Below are positions 50,549-59,718 of a DNA stretch of 64,000 bases, one piece after another. Position numbers and translations under genes: made by a program. The stretch's first letter is position 1. Each line of letters starts with the position of its first letter. The stretch comes from Halovivax ruber XH-70 (GTDB lineage Archaea > Halobacteriota > Halobacteria > Halobacteriales > Natrialbaceae): contig NC_019964.1 in assembly GCF_000328525.1 (NCBI RefSeq), forward strand, positions 1,674,001 to 1,738,000. Direction: 5' to 3'. Below the pieces are notes generated by a model. The model made no database searches. It was given only the letters and a program-made list of their open reading frames with translations, and was not told where the DNA came from.

Positions 50549-51222
50549 CGCCCGCTGACGAGGTGTTCCTGGCCGATGAAGCGCGGGCGCTCGTCGATCG
50601 CGAGGAAGTTGTTCACGTCCTCGCGGGCTTTCTCGGCCATCTCGCCGACCGCCTCGTAGTCACGCGAGCCCTCGCTGCCGAGGGCGTCGTAGAGTGCGTC
50701 GATGTCCGCGAAGTACAGTTCCGCGATGCCGTCGAACGGCTGGGCGTCGGGATCCGTGGGGACGACGGTGTCGTACTTGACGACGCCGGTGATCTCGCGG
50801 GCGATCGGCGTGTGGTTGTTCTGCCAGTGGTCGACGAACGCGTCGTGGGTCATGTCTTCCTGCCGGACGAGGAACGCCGAGTGCTTGTACAGCTCGTCGG
50901 AGTCGCCGTCGACCTCGTCGCGCTGGACGATCGGATCGCCAGCCATTCCGCGCTCGTCCGCGACGGCCTCGGCGAACTCGCCGCCCGTGGCCGAGACGAG
51001 CGAGTCGGGATCGTCGACTGCGTCCTCGTAAGCCGCCTCGTCCTCGAAGAAGAACTCGGCCAGCCCGTCGAACTCCGCGTGCTCCGGCATCGTCGGAAGC
51101 ACCTCGTGATAGCGAACGACGCCGTCGATCTCGTCGTCCAGCTCCGCCGCCTCCCACCGATCGACGAACTCGTCGTGCGAGACACCATCTGCGCGCGTCA
51201 GCAGTGCAACGTGCTTGTGCAT
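50545..51222 (-). CDS. tandem EthD-like domain protein
   Basis: The product is 225 residues from MHKHVALLTRADGVSHDEFV. It is two EthD-like dimeric ferredoxin halves in one chain: HKHVALLTRADGVSHDEF with RWEAAELDDEIDGVVRYHEV, and again YKHSAFLVRQEDMTHDAFVD with ITGVVKYDTVVPTDPD. EthD-like folds act as monooxygenases, decarboxylases or lactone-handling enzymes for aromatic or ether compounds. The tandem layout makes a single-chain dimer. It precedes the HD gene in a two-gene operon. The longer upstream open frame is not a natural N-terminus. Confidence 0.88.
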   Translation of the reverse strand: MHKHVALLTRADGVSHDEFVDRWEAAELDDEIDGVVRYHEVLPTMPEHAEFDGLAEFFFEDEAAYEDAVDDPDSLVSATGGEFAEAVADERGMAGDPIVQRDEVDGDSDELYKHSAFLVRQEDMTHDAFVDHWQNNHTPIAREITGVVKYDTVVPTDPDAQPFDGIAELYFADIDALYDALGSEGSRDYEAVGEMAEKAREDVNNFLAIDERPRFIGQEHLVSGR

Positions 51223-51417
51223 AGACAGGGGTTCGCAACGGGCCCAATAAATCGTACCGGTCGCGGACGGTGTTGTGGACGGAGTGTCTCGGCGTAGAGT
51301 TGGGTGGTAGGAACCGGCTGCATTCCCCCATTTCCGGCAGCGTATGCACCCAACCCTCGCCACTCCCGCAACGAATCGATCACTACTTCCTGTTCGTCGT
51401 GGTGTGAATCCGTGACT

Positions 51418-51522
51418 ATGGAGACAATACTCACTGTCGTCGGTGTCGCATTCGTCGTCGGAGTGGTGTACGCGCTGATTCGGGTGTTGCTGGGCGGCGA
51501 CATGCCAAACTTGATCGGCTGA
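51418..51522 (+). CDS. very small single-helix membrane peptide
   Basis: A 34-residue frame METILTVVGVAFVVGVVYAL, then IRVLLGGDMPNLIG, has one strong membrane helix and a polar tail. It stands alone with no family to compare. Its hydrophobicity and codon ends make it a plausible microprotein, but a frame this short could be chance. Confidence 0.4.
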   Translation: METILTVVGVAFVVGVVYALIRVLLGGDMPNLIG

Positions 51523-51880
51523 ATCGACCAGTCGCATTGTCACGGACGATACCAGCTGATCGGTGTGAACGGAGCCACGCCGAGCCGCTGTAGATGGGGA
51601 CGGCCCCGGTTCTAAATTTCTTGCCTCGCCCCGCTCAGCACCACAGGGGCACGGACATTTTACCGGCGTCTATGATGGATCGTACGGCCGCGACCGTCAA
51701 AAAACGAAAATGATAGTCCATCTTTACTATCATAACCTGCGTATGGTATCTGGAATCACACCATCTCTTGTGTGAACTTCCCGACGTCTCTGAAATGGGC
51801 TATAAGTGCCTGATACTGGTACCTGTGGATCCGAGTCCGGGGAAACGGTTCATCGTCGGACTCAGCCATCAGTTCAATCC
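51523..51880. other. upstream region of the ferritin-like gene
   Basis: No gene is seen. The region holds an 8-bp palindrome (51710-51733) and a TATA-like GGGCTATAAGTG at 51798-51809, about 75 bases before the ferritin-like ATG. Confidence 0.5.
51710..51733. promoter_or_regulatory. perfect 8-bp inverted repeat upstream of the ferritin-like gene
   Basis: ATGATAGT (51710-51717) and ACTATCAT (51726-51733) are exact inverted copies with an 8-base spacer. They lie 150-170 bases upstream of the ferritin-like ATG and about 70 bases upstream of its TATA-like box. An AT-rich palindrome in this setting could be a regulator site, perhaps linked to metal or oxidative stress, but no regulator is identified. 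Confidence 0.5.
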
Positions 51881-52621
51881 ATGTCAAACGAGAAGTACGA
51901 CATCGAGACGGCCACGGAACTAAGCGACAACACACCACCGAACCCGTCTACGTCGCGGCGTCGCGTCCTCGCTGCGTCGGCGATCCTCGGTACCGCTACG
52001 GCAGGAATCGTGCCGATGACCTCGGCTACCGGCGAAGACCACGGGGACGACGAAGCGGACCAAGAGATGGATGCGCAGCCGCCGGAAGCTGTCGAGAACG
52101 ATTTCGAGGACGATATCGACCTACTCAATTACGCCCGAACGCTCGAACTCCTCGAAGCGGTGTTCTACCAGCGTGGAATCGAGAACATCGGCGACGAGGG
52201 ATTCAGACAACATTTCGATGGATGGGGGCCGATTCAAGATCGCGTCGCCGACCGGATCCGCGTGGTACGCAATCACGAAGTCACCCACGCGGAGGTACTC
52301 GGGCAGACGGTATCACAACTCGGCGGTGATCCAGTTCCGAGTCCCGAGTTCGATTTCGGATCGGCCGTCCAGGACCCCGGCGAGTTCATCGCCACGGCCG
52401 CCCTGCTCGAAGACATTGGCGTCTCCGCGTACGCCGGGGCCGCACCGTATATCCAGAACGCAGCACTCGTCCCGCCGGCGCTAAGCATTCACAGTGTCGA
52501 GGCGCGACACGCATCGTTCCTCCGGGAACTCAACGACGAACTGGGATTCCCGACGCCGTTCGACCAGCCGCGGTCCCGCGCTGAGGTGCTGGAACTGGCG
52601 AGCGGGTTCATCGTCGACTAA
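51881..52621 (+). CDS. Tat-exported ferritin-like domain protein
   Basis: The product is 246 residues from MSNEKYDIETATELSDNTPP. The Tat motif SRRRVLAASAILG with its small-residue stretch is clear, so the protein is exported folded. After an acidic linker comes a ferritin-like four-helix domain (PF13668 type): DIDLLNYARTLELLEAVFYQ, then RNHEVTHAEVLGQTVSQLGG with the Glu-His pairs expected of a metal site, and SIHSVEARHASFLRELNDEL. It is similar to stress-related ferritin-like proteins of haloarchaea. Function is unknown, possibly binding iron or manganese outside the cell. Confidence 0.9.
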   Translation: MSNEKYDIETATELSDNTPPNPSTSRRRVLAASAILGTATAGIVPMTSATGEDHGDDEADQEMDAQPPEAVENDFEDDIDLLNYARTLELLEAVFYQRGIENIGDEGFRQHFDGWGPIQDRVADRIRVVRNHEVTHAEVLGQTVSQLGGDPVPSPEFDFGSAVQDPGEFIATAALLEDIGVSAYAGAAPYIQNAALVPPALSIHSVEARHASFLRELNDELGFPTPFDQPRSRAEVLELASGFIVD

Positions 52622-52848
52622 CCACCCGCTACCGCGGCCCTCTATAGTTCTATCAGTATCGGACTATATCACGGATTCGAACACGTAGCAGTGTCGCGTG
52701 GTTCTGTGTGTCGCCGGAACAGGTTTTGTCGTGGATGGCCCAAAGTGTCCGTCAGAGACCGAATGATCGGGCGTGCGGGAACGGTGACGGCAAGAACACG
52801 AGACGATCAGTACTAGACCTAAACAGTTGGAAGCCAATGGGACGAACG

Positions 52849-53517
52849 ATGGCTACCGAGGCGACGTTCACGGTTCCGTCGGACCAGTTCCCCCTGGGAA
52901 CGGTGTTCGCCCAGTTGCCGAACGTACGGATAACGCTCGAGCGACTCATCCCCGCACAGGACGTGGTCATCCCCTACTTCTGGGTGCGTGGAACCGAAGT
53001 CGACGATATCGAGGGAGCTTTCACCGAGCATCCGGGCGTAACGGAGATTCAGCTCGTCGACTCTGTCGAGGACGAGTACCTGTTACGTGTCGAGTGGGCG
53101 CTGAACTACGACGATGTACTAACGGTACTGGGAGAGACGGAGGTACCACTGATCGAGGTCACCGGGACGGACCAGCAGTGGACGTTCGAGATCCGCGGTG
53201 ATGATCGGGACGATCTCGCTGCCTTTCAACAACGGTGTCGAGAGTTGGACATCCCGATCACGTTGACAGAGTTGCACGCACTCACGCCGGTCGAAACGGC
53301 GACCGAAGCCGCCCTCACCGACACCCAGCAAGAGGCACTGGTACTCGCCCACAAACGCGGGTACTTCGAGTCTCCTCGCGAGGTCACGCTTGAAGCCCTC
53401 GGCGAGGAACTCGGCATCTCACAACAGGCCGTCGGCTCCCGCCTCCGAGGAGGGATCAAACACATCCTGGGGAGCACGCTCTCGGCCCTTGCAGTTCGCC
53501 CTCAGTCGGATGCATAA
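52849..53517 (+). CDS. bacterio-opsin activator-type HTH_10 regulator
   Basis: The product is 222 residues from MATEATFTVPSDQFPLGTVF; an ATG four codons earlier is equally possible. The N-terminal 150 residues are the BAT-type sensor domain (FWVRGTEVDDIEGAFTEHPG, YLLRVEWALNYDDVL). The C-terminal 60 are HTH_10 (LTDTQQEALVLAHKRGYFES, TLEALGEELGISQQAVGSRL). It is a short, single-domain BAT-type transcription factor without PAS or GAF domains. The target is unknown. The preceding 230 bases contain AT-rich promoter-like sequence. Confidence 0.92.
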   Translation: MATEATFTVPSDQFPLGTVFAQLPNVRITLERLIPAQDVVIPYFWVRGTEVDDIEGAFTEHPGVTEIQLVDSVEDEYLLRVEWALNYDDVLTVLGETEVPLIEVTGTDQQWTFEIRGDDRDDLAAFQQRCRELDIPITLTELHALTPVETATEAALTDTQQEALVLAHKRGYFESPREVTLEALGEELGISQQAVGSRLRGGIKHILGSTLSALAVRPQSDA

Positions 53518-53575
53518 AAGTGGTTTGTACACGAAAAAGTCACCGCGATTGCCGTGGGTCGGCTGCATTCGTGTC

Positions 53576-53929
53576 ATGAGCGAGGAGCCGGTCACAATCG
53601 GTACCATACTCGACCTCTGTCGTGACCAGTACTGCCGAATCGCCATTCGGACGCTCGCAGAAGAACAGCGGTCGATGACGATCGACGAGCTTTCGAAGGT
53701 CATCTTCAGGGACATTTATCAAACCCCCATCACGGAGGCATCTGAGGACGTACTTACGGATATTCGCACTTCGTTGTACCACGCTCACCTGCCGAAGTTG
53801 GCCGCGAAGGGCCACGTGACCTACGACGCCGAGCGCCAACTCGTGGAACCGACCGAGCAATTGACTGGAGTGCACTCGACCCTGTCGACGTTCCTTGCTG
53901 GTGATTCTCCGGCCGGAATCGCCGATTGA
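53576..53929 (+). CDS. DUF7344-type winged-helix protein
   Basis: The product is 117 residues from MSEEPVTIGTILDLCRDQYC. DQYCRIAIRTLAEEQRSMTI, then DELSKVIFRDIYQTPI, and SLYHAHLPKLAAKGHVTYDA are the DUF7344 winged-helix pattern. It lies 58 bases after the HTH_10 gene, same strand, so the two may be co-transcribed. It has no membrane helix, unlike the DUF7344 protein at 692-1288. Target unknown. Confidence 0.85.
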   Translation: MSEEPVTIGTILDLCRDQYCRIAIRTLAEEQRSMTIDELSKVIFRDIYQTPITEASEDVLTDIRTSLYHAHLPKLAAKGHVTYDAERQLVEPTEQLTGVHSTLSTFLAGDSPAGIAD

Positions 53930-54044
53930 ACTGTAGTGACGATCGACTTCGCTCTGCAGGATCGTTTCACTGAGAGAACGATTTCGACGACCGATCCGAA
54001 CTCGTTCAAGACGGCTTCGGTCGCACGAATCTCGTACCGGCCTC

Positions 54045-55565
54045 CTACTCGTCGTCCGCGTCGAGCGCCTGCCAGGACAGCCGCGGGTTCCGCGCGGCGC
54101 TCGTCTGATCGATACGCTTGGCCGTCGTTCGGTTCGGCGCGGCCTCGATCGTCGCGTCGTCCTCCTCGGCTACCGCGTTGAACGCGGCGGCGAGCTGGTC
54201 CAGCGTGGACTTGGTCTCGACCTCCGTCGGTTCGGTCATGAGCGCCTGCGAGACGATCTCGGGCCACTTCGTCGTCGGCGGGTGAACGCCGTAATCGAGC
54301 ATCCGCTTGGCGACGTCGGCGGCGTCCTGCTCGCCCGCACTCGCGACGAACTCGTGGTGGAAGGGACCGTAGGGGATCTCGTAGTCGATCTGGCTACCCA
54401 GATAGTTCGCGTTGAGCACCGCCTTGGCGCTCGCGTCCGCGAGTCCCTCGTCGCCGAGCCGGGCGATGTAGGCGAAGGCTTTCACCAGGACGAGCCAGTT
54501 GCCCTGGAAGCCGTGGACGTGCCCGATGGTGTGCTCGGGGTCGAACAGTTCGTAGGTCGTGCCGGTGCTGTCGGTCGTCGGGTCGGGGGAATCGGCTTCC
54601 TGCGGTTCGGCAGCCGATTCCGCGTCGGCTTCGCGCACGCGCGGTGCGGGCAAGAACGGCGCCAGTTCGGCGACGACGCCGACAGGGCCGGCGCCGGGAC
54701 CGCCGCCGCCGTGGGGCGTCGCGAACGTCTTGTGGACGTTGTAGTGCATCACGTCGAAGCCCATGTCACCGGGGCGGGCTCGCCCGAGGAGGGCGTTTAA
54801 GTTCGCCCCATCGTAGTAGAGCAGTCCGCCGACGTCGTGGACCATCTCGGCGATCGTCTCGATGTCGCGCTCGAAGAGTCCGAGCGTGTTCGGGTTCGTG
54901 AGCATGAGCGCGGCAGTGTTCTCCGAGAGAGCAGCCTCCAGCGCGTCGAGATCGACGCGGCCGTGCTCGTCGCTCGGCAGCGAGACGACGTCGTACCCGC
55001 CCAGCGCCGCCGTCGCGAAGTTCGTCCCGTGGGCGCTCTCGGGAACGATGACCTCGTCGCGGTGGCCCTCGCCGTTGTGCTCGTGGTAGGCCGCGGCGAC
55101 GCGAATGCCGACGAACTCGCCGGCCGCCCCCGCGGGTGGCTGGAGGGTCACGGCGTCCATCCCGCCGATGCGAGCGAGGTAGCCCTGCAGCCGGTACAGG
55201 AGTTCCAGCGTCCCCTGGGTGGACCCCTCCGAACGGTCGGGGTGTACCGCCGCGCCCGGCAGCGCCGCGACGTCCTCGGTGAACGTCGGGTTGTACTTCA
55301 TGGTACAGGACCCGAGCGGGTACGGCCCGCTGGTGATGCCGTAGGTCTGCTGGGAGAGTCTCGTGTAGTGACGCGAGAGCTCCGATTCGGACAGGTTCGG
55401 CAGTTCGACCGAGTCGCGAGTCAGTTCGTCGGGAAGACCCGCCGTGTCGGCGTCCACCGCGATCTCGGTCGAGTCCTTCTCCGAGAGCAGGGGTTCGTAC
55501 GTCCCGTTCGTCGACCAGCGAGCCTGGTCGTGGCGAATCTCGGCCGACCCGCCATCGTCACTCAT
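54045..55565 (-). CDS. gcvPB: glycine dehydrogenase (decarboxylating) subunit 2
   Basis: GcvPB, 506 residues, is the PLP-bearing subunit of the P-protein of the glycine cleavage system. [20 protein letters not shown] is a conserved early motif, [20 protein letters not shown] a mid motif, and Lys279 in [18 protein letters not shown] the PLP site. It decarboxylates glycine and passes the aminomethyl to the H protein. A 20-residue acidic insertion near [20 protein letters not shown] is halophile-like. Its ATG overlaps the gcvPA stop (ATGA). GcvH and GcvT are not in this window. Confidence 0.96.
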   Translation of the reverse strand: MSDDGGSAEIRHDQARWSTNGTYEPLLSEKDSTEIAVDADTAGLPDELTRDSVELPNLSESELSRHYTRLSQQTYGITSGPYPLGSCTMKYNPTFTEDVAALPGAAVHPDRSEGSTQGTLELLYRLQGYLARIGGMDAVTLQPPAGAAGEFVGIRVAAAYHEHNGEGHRDEVIVPESAHGTNFATAALGGYDVVSLPSDEHGRVDLDALEAALSENTAALMLTNPNTLGLFERDIETIAEMVHDVGGLLYYDGANLNALLGRARPGDMGFDVMHYNVHKTFATPHGGGGPGAGPVGVVAELAPFLPAPRVREADAESAAEPQEADSPDPTTDSTGTTYELFDPEHTIGHVHGFQGNWLVLVKAFAYIARLGDEGLADASAKAVLNANYLGSQIDYEIPYGPFHHEFVASAGEQDAADVAKRMLDYGVHPPTTKWPEIVSQALMTEPTEVETKSTLDQLAAAFNAVAEEDDATIEAAPNRTTAKRIDQTSAARNPRLSWQALDADDE

Positions 55566-56899
55566 CGAACCACCTCCGAGAGGGTGTCGACGAACCCGTC
55601 GAGTTGGTCGTCCGTCGCGCCCGCGACGCAAATCTGGAGTTCGTCTTCGCCGAGGGCGTGCACCGCGTACCCGTGGTCCTCGAGGTCGGCGGCGATCGTC
55701 GATGCGGCCCCGTCGACACGGGCGACGAACTCCCGCATGTGATGGCGGTCGTGAACCGGCGCCGTGACGCCGGGGAGGTCGTCGACCCGGTCGGCCAGTT
55801 CGCGCGCCCTGGTGACGTCGCGCGTCGCCAGATCGACCAGGCCGTCCGGACCGAGCGCCGCGGCGTGGATCGCCGTGCGCAGCGCCACCCAGGCCTGGTT
55901 CGTGCAGATGTTGCTCGTCGCCCGTTCGCGACGGATGTGCTGTTCGCGCGTCTGGAGTGTGAGCGTGTAGGCTCGACGGTCGTCGCCGTCTTCGCTCGCA
56001 CCCACCAGTCTGCCGGGAACCTGACGCAGGTAGTCCTCGCGCGTGGCGAAGAGACCGAGGCCCATTCCGTAGGCGGTCGGCAGCCCGAGGACGCTCGCGT
56101 CACCGATCACGACGTCGGCGCCGACGTCGGCCGGTCGTTCGAGCAGCGAGAGGGCAACGGGGTCGGAGCCGAGGACGAATAGCGAATCCGAGTCGGTCGC
56201 GAGATCGCCGAGTGTCGAGAGTCCGGGTTCGATCGTCCCGCGAACGGTCGGGTTCTCGACGTATAGCATGACGACGTCCTCGTCCAGCCGATCGGCGATC
56301 GCGTCGAGGTCGGCCGCGCCGTCGGCCATCTGGAACGTCTCGACGACGAGATCCGTGCCCGCAACGTAGTTGCCGAGCGTCGAGCGCTTGTTCTCCGAGA
56401 GCAGTTCCGGAACGAGGACGACCGAGCCCGAAACAGCGCGAATTCGGTCCGCGAGCGTCGCCGCTTCGCCGAGCGCCGTCGCGGCGTCGTACATCGAGCA
56501 GTTAGCGACCTCGAGGCCAGTCAACTCGACGAGCATCGACTGGTACTCGAAGAGCGCCTGCAGGAAGCCCTGCGAGACCTCCGGCTGGTACTGCGTGTAC
56601 GAGGTGAGAAACTCGGAGCGGTCCGAGAGGTGGTCGACCAGCGAGGGAATGTAGTAGCCGTAGTGGCCGCGACCGAGTAGTTCGACAAGGTCGTCGTTTC
56701 GTTCGAAAATCGATTCGACCAGCTGGCGTGTTGCTCGTTCCGAGCGGGCGTCGATTCCGAAGTCACCGTCGAACTCCACCGGTGCCGGAATGTCGAAGAG
56801 CGCCTCCTCCGAGTCGACCCCCACCGCATCGAGCATGGCCGCCGTCTCCGTGTCCGTGTGAGGAGCGTACGGACTCCCCGTCGTGCGTGATCCGTACAT
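55562..56899 (-). CDS. gcvPA: glycine dehydrogenase (decarboxylating) subunit 1
   Basis: GcvPA, 445 residues from [20 protein letters not shown], is the partner subunit without PLP lysine. Motifs are [40 protein letters not shown] and [20 protein letters not shown]. The long upstream in-frame sequence lacks halophile composition, so the ATG at 56897-56899 is preferred. With gcvPB it forms the split P-protein found in archaea and many bacteria. The overlap with gcvPB shows co-translation. Confidence 0.96.
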   Translation of the reverse strand: MYGSRTTGSPYAPHTDTETAAMLDAVGVDSEEALFDIPAPVEFDGDFGIDARSERATRQLVESIFERNDDLVELLGRGHYGYYIPSLVDHLSDRSEFLTSYTQYQPEVSQGFLQALFEYQSMLVELTGLEVANCSMYDAATALGEAATLADRIRAVSGSVVLVPELLSENKRSTLGNYVAGTDLVVETFQMADGAADLDAIADRLDEDVVMLYVENPTVRGTIEPGLSTLGDLATDSDSLFVLGSDPVALSLLERPADVGADVVIGDASVLGLPTAYGMGLGLFATREDYLRQVPGRLVGASEDGDDRRAYTLTLQTREQHIRRERATSNICTNQAWVALRTAIHAAALGPDGLVDLATRDVTRARELADRVDDLPGVTAPVHDRHHMREFVARVDGAASTIAADLEDHGYAVHALGEDELQICVAGATDDQLDGFVDTLSEVVR

Positions 56900-57050
56900 T
56901 GTTACGTTCGGTGCCGCCAGTTCGCCGTCGGTTCGAACCCGCCGCCAGACACTGCGTCGGCGATGTGACGGTACACAGTACTCGTGACTTGCCACGGGGG
57001 GATAATGAACGCACCTCTTTCGATGTCCGTCTCGGTCGCTCGTCCGGGAC

Positions 57051-58217
57051 TCAACCGGTTCGATCCGTCGATTCCTGGGAATCGGGGTCAGTGCCATCCA
57101 CCGGTTCGTCCCCAGCCGAATCGTCAGACGGAGTGGCGCCCGAGCCCGGTTTCGGTCCCTCAGCATCGTCGCCGACCGCACCCGGCGGTTCCGTCCCCGT
57201 CCGGACCCGGGCGAAACTGTCGAGGACGAGCTTCGTCGCCCCGAGAACGACAGGGCCGAGGAAGAGGCCGACCGCGCCGAATGCGACGAGGCCGCCGAAG
57301 ATGCCGACGATGACGATGAGGGCGTTGTAGCCGCCGGTCTGGCCGATGATGGCCGGACGGTAGTACGAGTCCGAGAGGGTGACGAACAGGCCGTAAACCA
57401 CCATCGCCAGCCCAGCCGTCGTACTACCGGTCGCGAGGAGGTAAATTGCCGCGGGAATCCAGACCCCGAAGGCGCCGATGAGCGGCAGGAGCGTTAGGAC
57501 GAACGTCGCGACGGTGAGGAAGATCACGGCGGGAACACCCGCGACCCAGAGGCCGACGCCGAGCATGACGGCCTGGATCACCGCGACCGCCACGTTGCCG
57601 ATCACCGAGGCCCACATGAGTTCGTCGATCCCCTCCTGCAGGTCGGCCAGGATCTCGTCGTCGACGGGGATGACCCACTGGATCCACGCGACGAAGCGGC
57701 CGCCGTCACGAAGCAAGCCGAACAGGACGAACGTCGTGATCGTCAGCCCGATAAACATATTCGGGAGGCCACCTGCGAGGTCGATCGCGCCGTCGGTCAG
57801 TTGCTGGATCGCCGAGGCGATCCGGTCCTGATTGGCCTCGTACAGTTCCACGAGGTCGACAGCGTAGCCGTTACTCTCTAGCAGTTGTTCGATCGTCTCG
57901 ACGTTGATCTGTTCGTCTCTGATCCACTCGACGACGAGGACACCCTGTCTGAACGCGACCGTCAGCAGATACACGAGCGGGAGCAACAGGACGACGACCG
58001 TGAGGACCACGACGACGAGCGCCGCGATCGTCGGTCGAACGTACCGCTCCATGCGTTGCTGAACCGGGTGAGCGATGTACGCGAGGACGACGCCGAAGAG
58101 AACGTACTGGAGATACGGGACGATCACCAGCAGTGCGAGAAAGACGCTGACCAGCGCAAGCGCGGTCAACCCGGGTTGTTCGGTGAACCACTCCGGCGGG
58201 TCGCGGGTCGCAGCCAT
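57051..58217 (-). CDS. AI-2E family transporter (second copy)
   Basis: This 388-residue member of PF01594 has helices including [60 protein letters not shown] and [20 protein letters not shown]. Its layout matches the copy at 15230-16252, but it has a longer charged C-terminal tail ([20 protein letters not shown] and after) of 45 residues. A transporter of unknown substrate. It lies upstream of gcvPA on the same strand with a 151-base gap. Confidence 0.9.
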   Translation of the reverse strand: MAATRDPPEWFTEQPGLTALALVSVFLALLVIVPYLQYVLFGVVLAYIAHPVQQRMERYVRPTIAALVVVVLTVVVLLLPLVYLLTVAFRQGVLVVEWIRDEQINVETIEQLLESNGYAVDLVELYEANQDRIASAIQQLTDGAIDLAGGLPNMFIGLTITTFVLFGLLRDGGRFVAWIQWVIPVDDEILADLQEGIDELMWASVIGNVAVAVIQAVMLGVGLWVAGVPAVIFLTVATFVLTLLPLIGAFGVWIPAAIYLLATGSTTAGLAMVVYGLFVTLSDSYYRPAIIGQTGGYNALIVIVGIFGGLVAFGAVGLFLGPVVLGATKLVLDSFARVRTGTEPPGAVGDDAEGPKPGSGATPSDDSAGDEPVDGTDPDSQESTDRTG

Positions 58218-58307
58218 GCCACCACGTGCACGCGCCCCTCACATTAGTCTATTGATAGATTGTGGCCGTGACGTAACACGTTAGCAATCGAGAAAAGCGG
58301 GGACGGA

Positions 58308-59645
58308 TTACTCGACGAACCGGTAGGTACGCTCTCCCATCCGACCCCAGCCATCGAAGACGAACTCGTTTTCGGGGGTGGTGAGTTCGACCGGTTCGAC
58401 GTCTTTGTCGTGGTTGTGGGCGTCGTGGATCGATTCGTACTCTTCGAAGGTAATCGACCGACGATCGTCGAGTTGGTCGTCGATGTCGATCGCCGCCACC
58501 TCGTCGCGCCAGCCCTCGACGACGATCTCGCCGTGGACTTCTGCCTGTGCGCCGCTGCCGTAGGATCCGACACCGAGTGTCTCACCGACGAGGTCGATAT
58601 CGTTCTCCAGCGCGTGTATGAGCGCGGACGTACGAGCGACGTGGACCGAACCCGTGTACCAGTTGCCGACCTCGCGCGAAATCGTGAGCGTCGGCTCGAT
58701 CGTGGTGGCGTACCACTCCTGATAGTGCTCGGTCTCTTTCAGCGCGTCCATGTACTCGCGGACGGCTTCCTCGTAGGCCTCTTCGTCGTCGAACGCCTCG
58801 CGGCGGGGCTGACGGCCGATCTCCTCGGCGAGTTCGTCCTCGATCGGCGTGTTTCGGATGGAGTGGCGATACGCGAGGACGGCGGCCTTTCGAACCATGC
58901 CGGGGAACGGCGTGTGGAACGGGACGTACGCGAAGTTGTCCGGGTGACTGTCGCCAGCGACGCGTTCGTAATCCTCCAGTGCTTCGCGCATGCGTGCGAG
59001 GTAGACTTGCATCGAGCGCTTGCCGTCGACGCTCGGGAACTGCTGCTGGGGTTTGAGGAAGTCCGTCTCGTCGGCGCTGCCGTAGCCCTGTTCGGTCGTC
59101 AACTCGACGATTGCCGGATCCTCGTCGATCAACATCGCCACGGCGCCGGCGCCCTGGGTCGCCTCACCGGGATCGTCGCGCTCGTACAGCGCCGTGTCCG
59201 TCGCGATGACGAGCGCTGCGCGCCCGCGATTGCGTCCCGCGCGGATCCAGTTGTAGGCGTCGTCGAGACACTGGGTCCCGGCGATACAGGCGAACTTGCG
59301 CTCGCCCTTGTTCGCGTGGTGGAAGTCCCCGTCGTAGACCTGTTCGAGACAGCCCGCGACGTACGTCGAAATCGGCTTGGACTTGTCGAACGAGCTCTCG
59401 GTCGCCACGTCGATACGGCCGATGTCGGCCGGTTCGAGGCCTTTGCGTTCCATCAGCCGATAGGCCGCGTTGGCCCCCATCGTGACGATGTCCTCGTAGG
59501 TGTCCGGGAAGGAACTCGCGTTGAGACCGATACCCTTCGTGTAGTACTCCGGATCTTTCCCCTGCGCAGGGGCGAACGTATTGGGGAGGTCCAGTTCGAG
59601 GTTCCCCGTCCAGATCTCGATCGCGTCGATACCGACACTGGTCAT
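58308..59645 (-). CDS. hmgB: hydroxymethylglutaryl-CoA synthase
   Basis: HMG-CoA synthase, 445 residues, condenses acetyl-CoA and acetoacetyl-CoA in the mevalonate route to archaeal lipids. The catalytic Glu lies in VATESSFDKSKP, Cys120 in KFACIAGTQC is the acyl-accepting residue, and FAYVPFHTPFPGMVRK contains the His. The N-terminal MTSVGIDAIEIWTGNLELDL is typical of the haloarchaeal enzyme. It is read alone on the minus strand, and no other mevalonate gene is adjacent. Essential for isoprenoid membrane lipids. Confidence 0.96.
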   Translation of the reverse strand: MTSVGIDAIEIWTGNLELDLPNTFAPAQGKDPEYYTKGIGLNASSFPDTYEDIVTMGANAAYRLMERKGLEPADIGRIDVATESSFDKSKPISTYVAGCLEQVYDGDFHHANKGERKFACIAGTQCLDDAYNWIRAGRNRGRAALVIATDTALYERDDPGEATQGAGAVAMLIDEDPAIVELTTEQGYGSADETDFLKPQQQFPSVDGKRSMQVYLARMREALEDYERVAGDSHPDNFAYVPFHTPFPGMVRKAAVLAYRHSIRNTPIEDELAEEIGRQPRREAFDDEEAYEEAVREYMDALKETEHYQEWYATTIEPTLTISREVGNWYTGSVHVARTSALIHALENDIDLVGETLGVGSYGSGAQAEVHGEIVVEGWRDEVAAIDIDDQLDDRRSITFEEYESIHDAHNHDKDVEPVELTTPENEFVFDGWGRMGERTYRFVE

Positions 59646-59718
59646 AGAGAGAGTGTGTCCGAGGAGCTATATCATATTGTCGTTCGTGATTTCGACAGTC
59701 GTCGAACCCCGGGACCGG

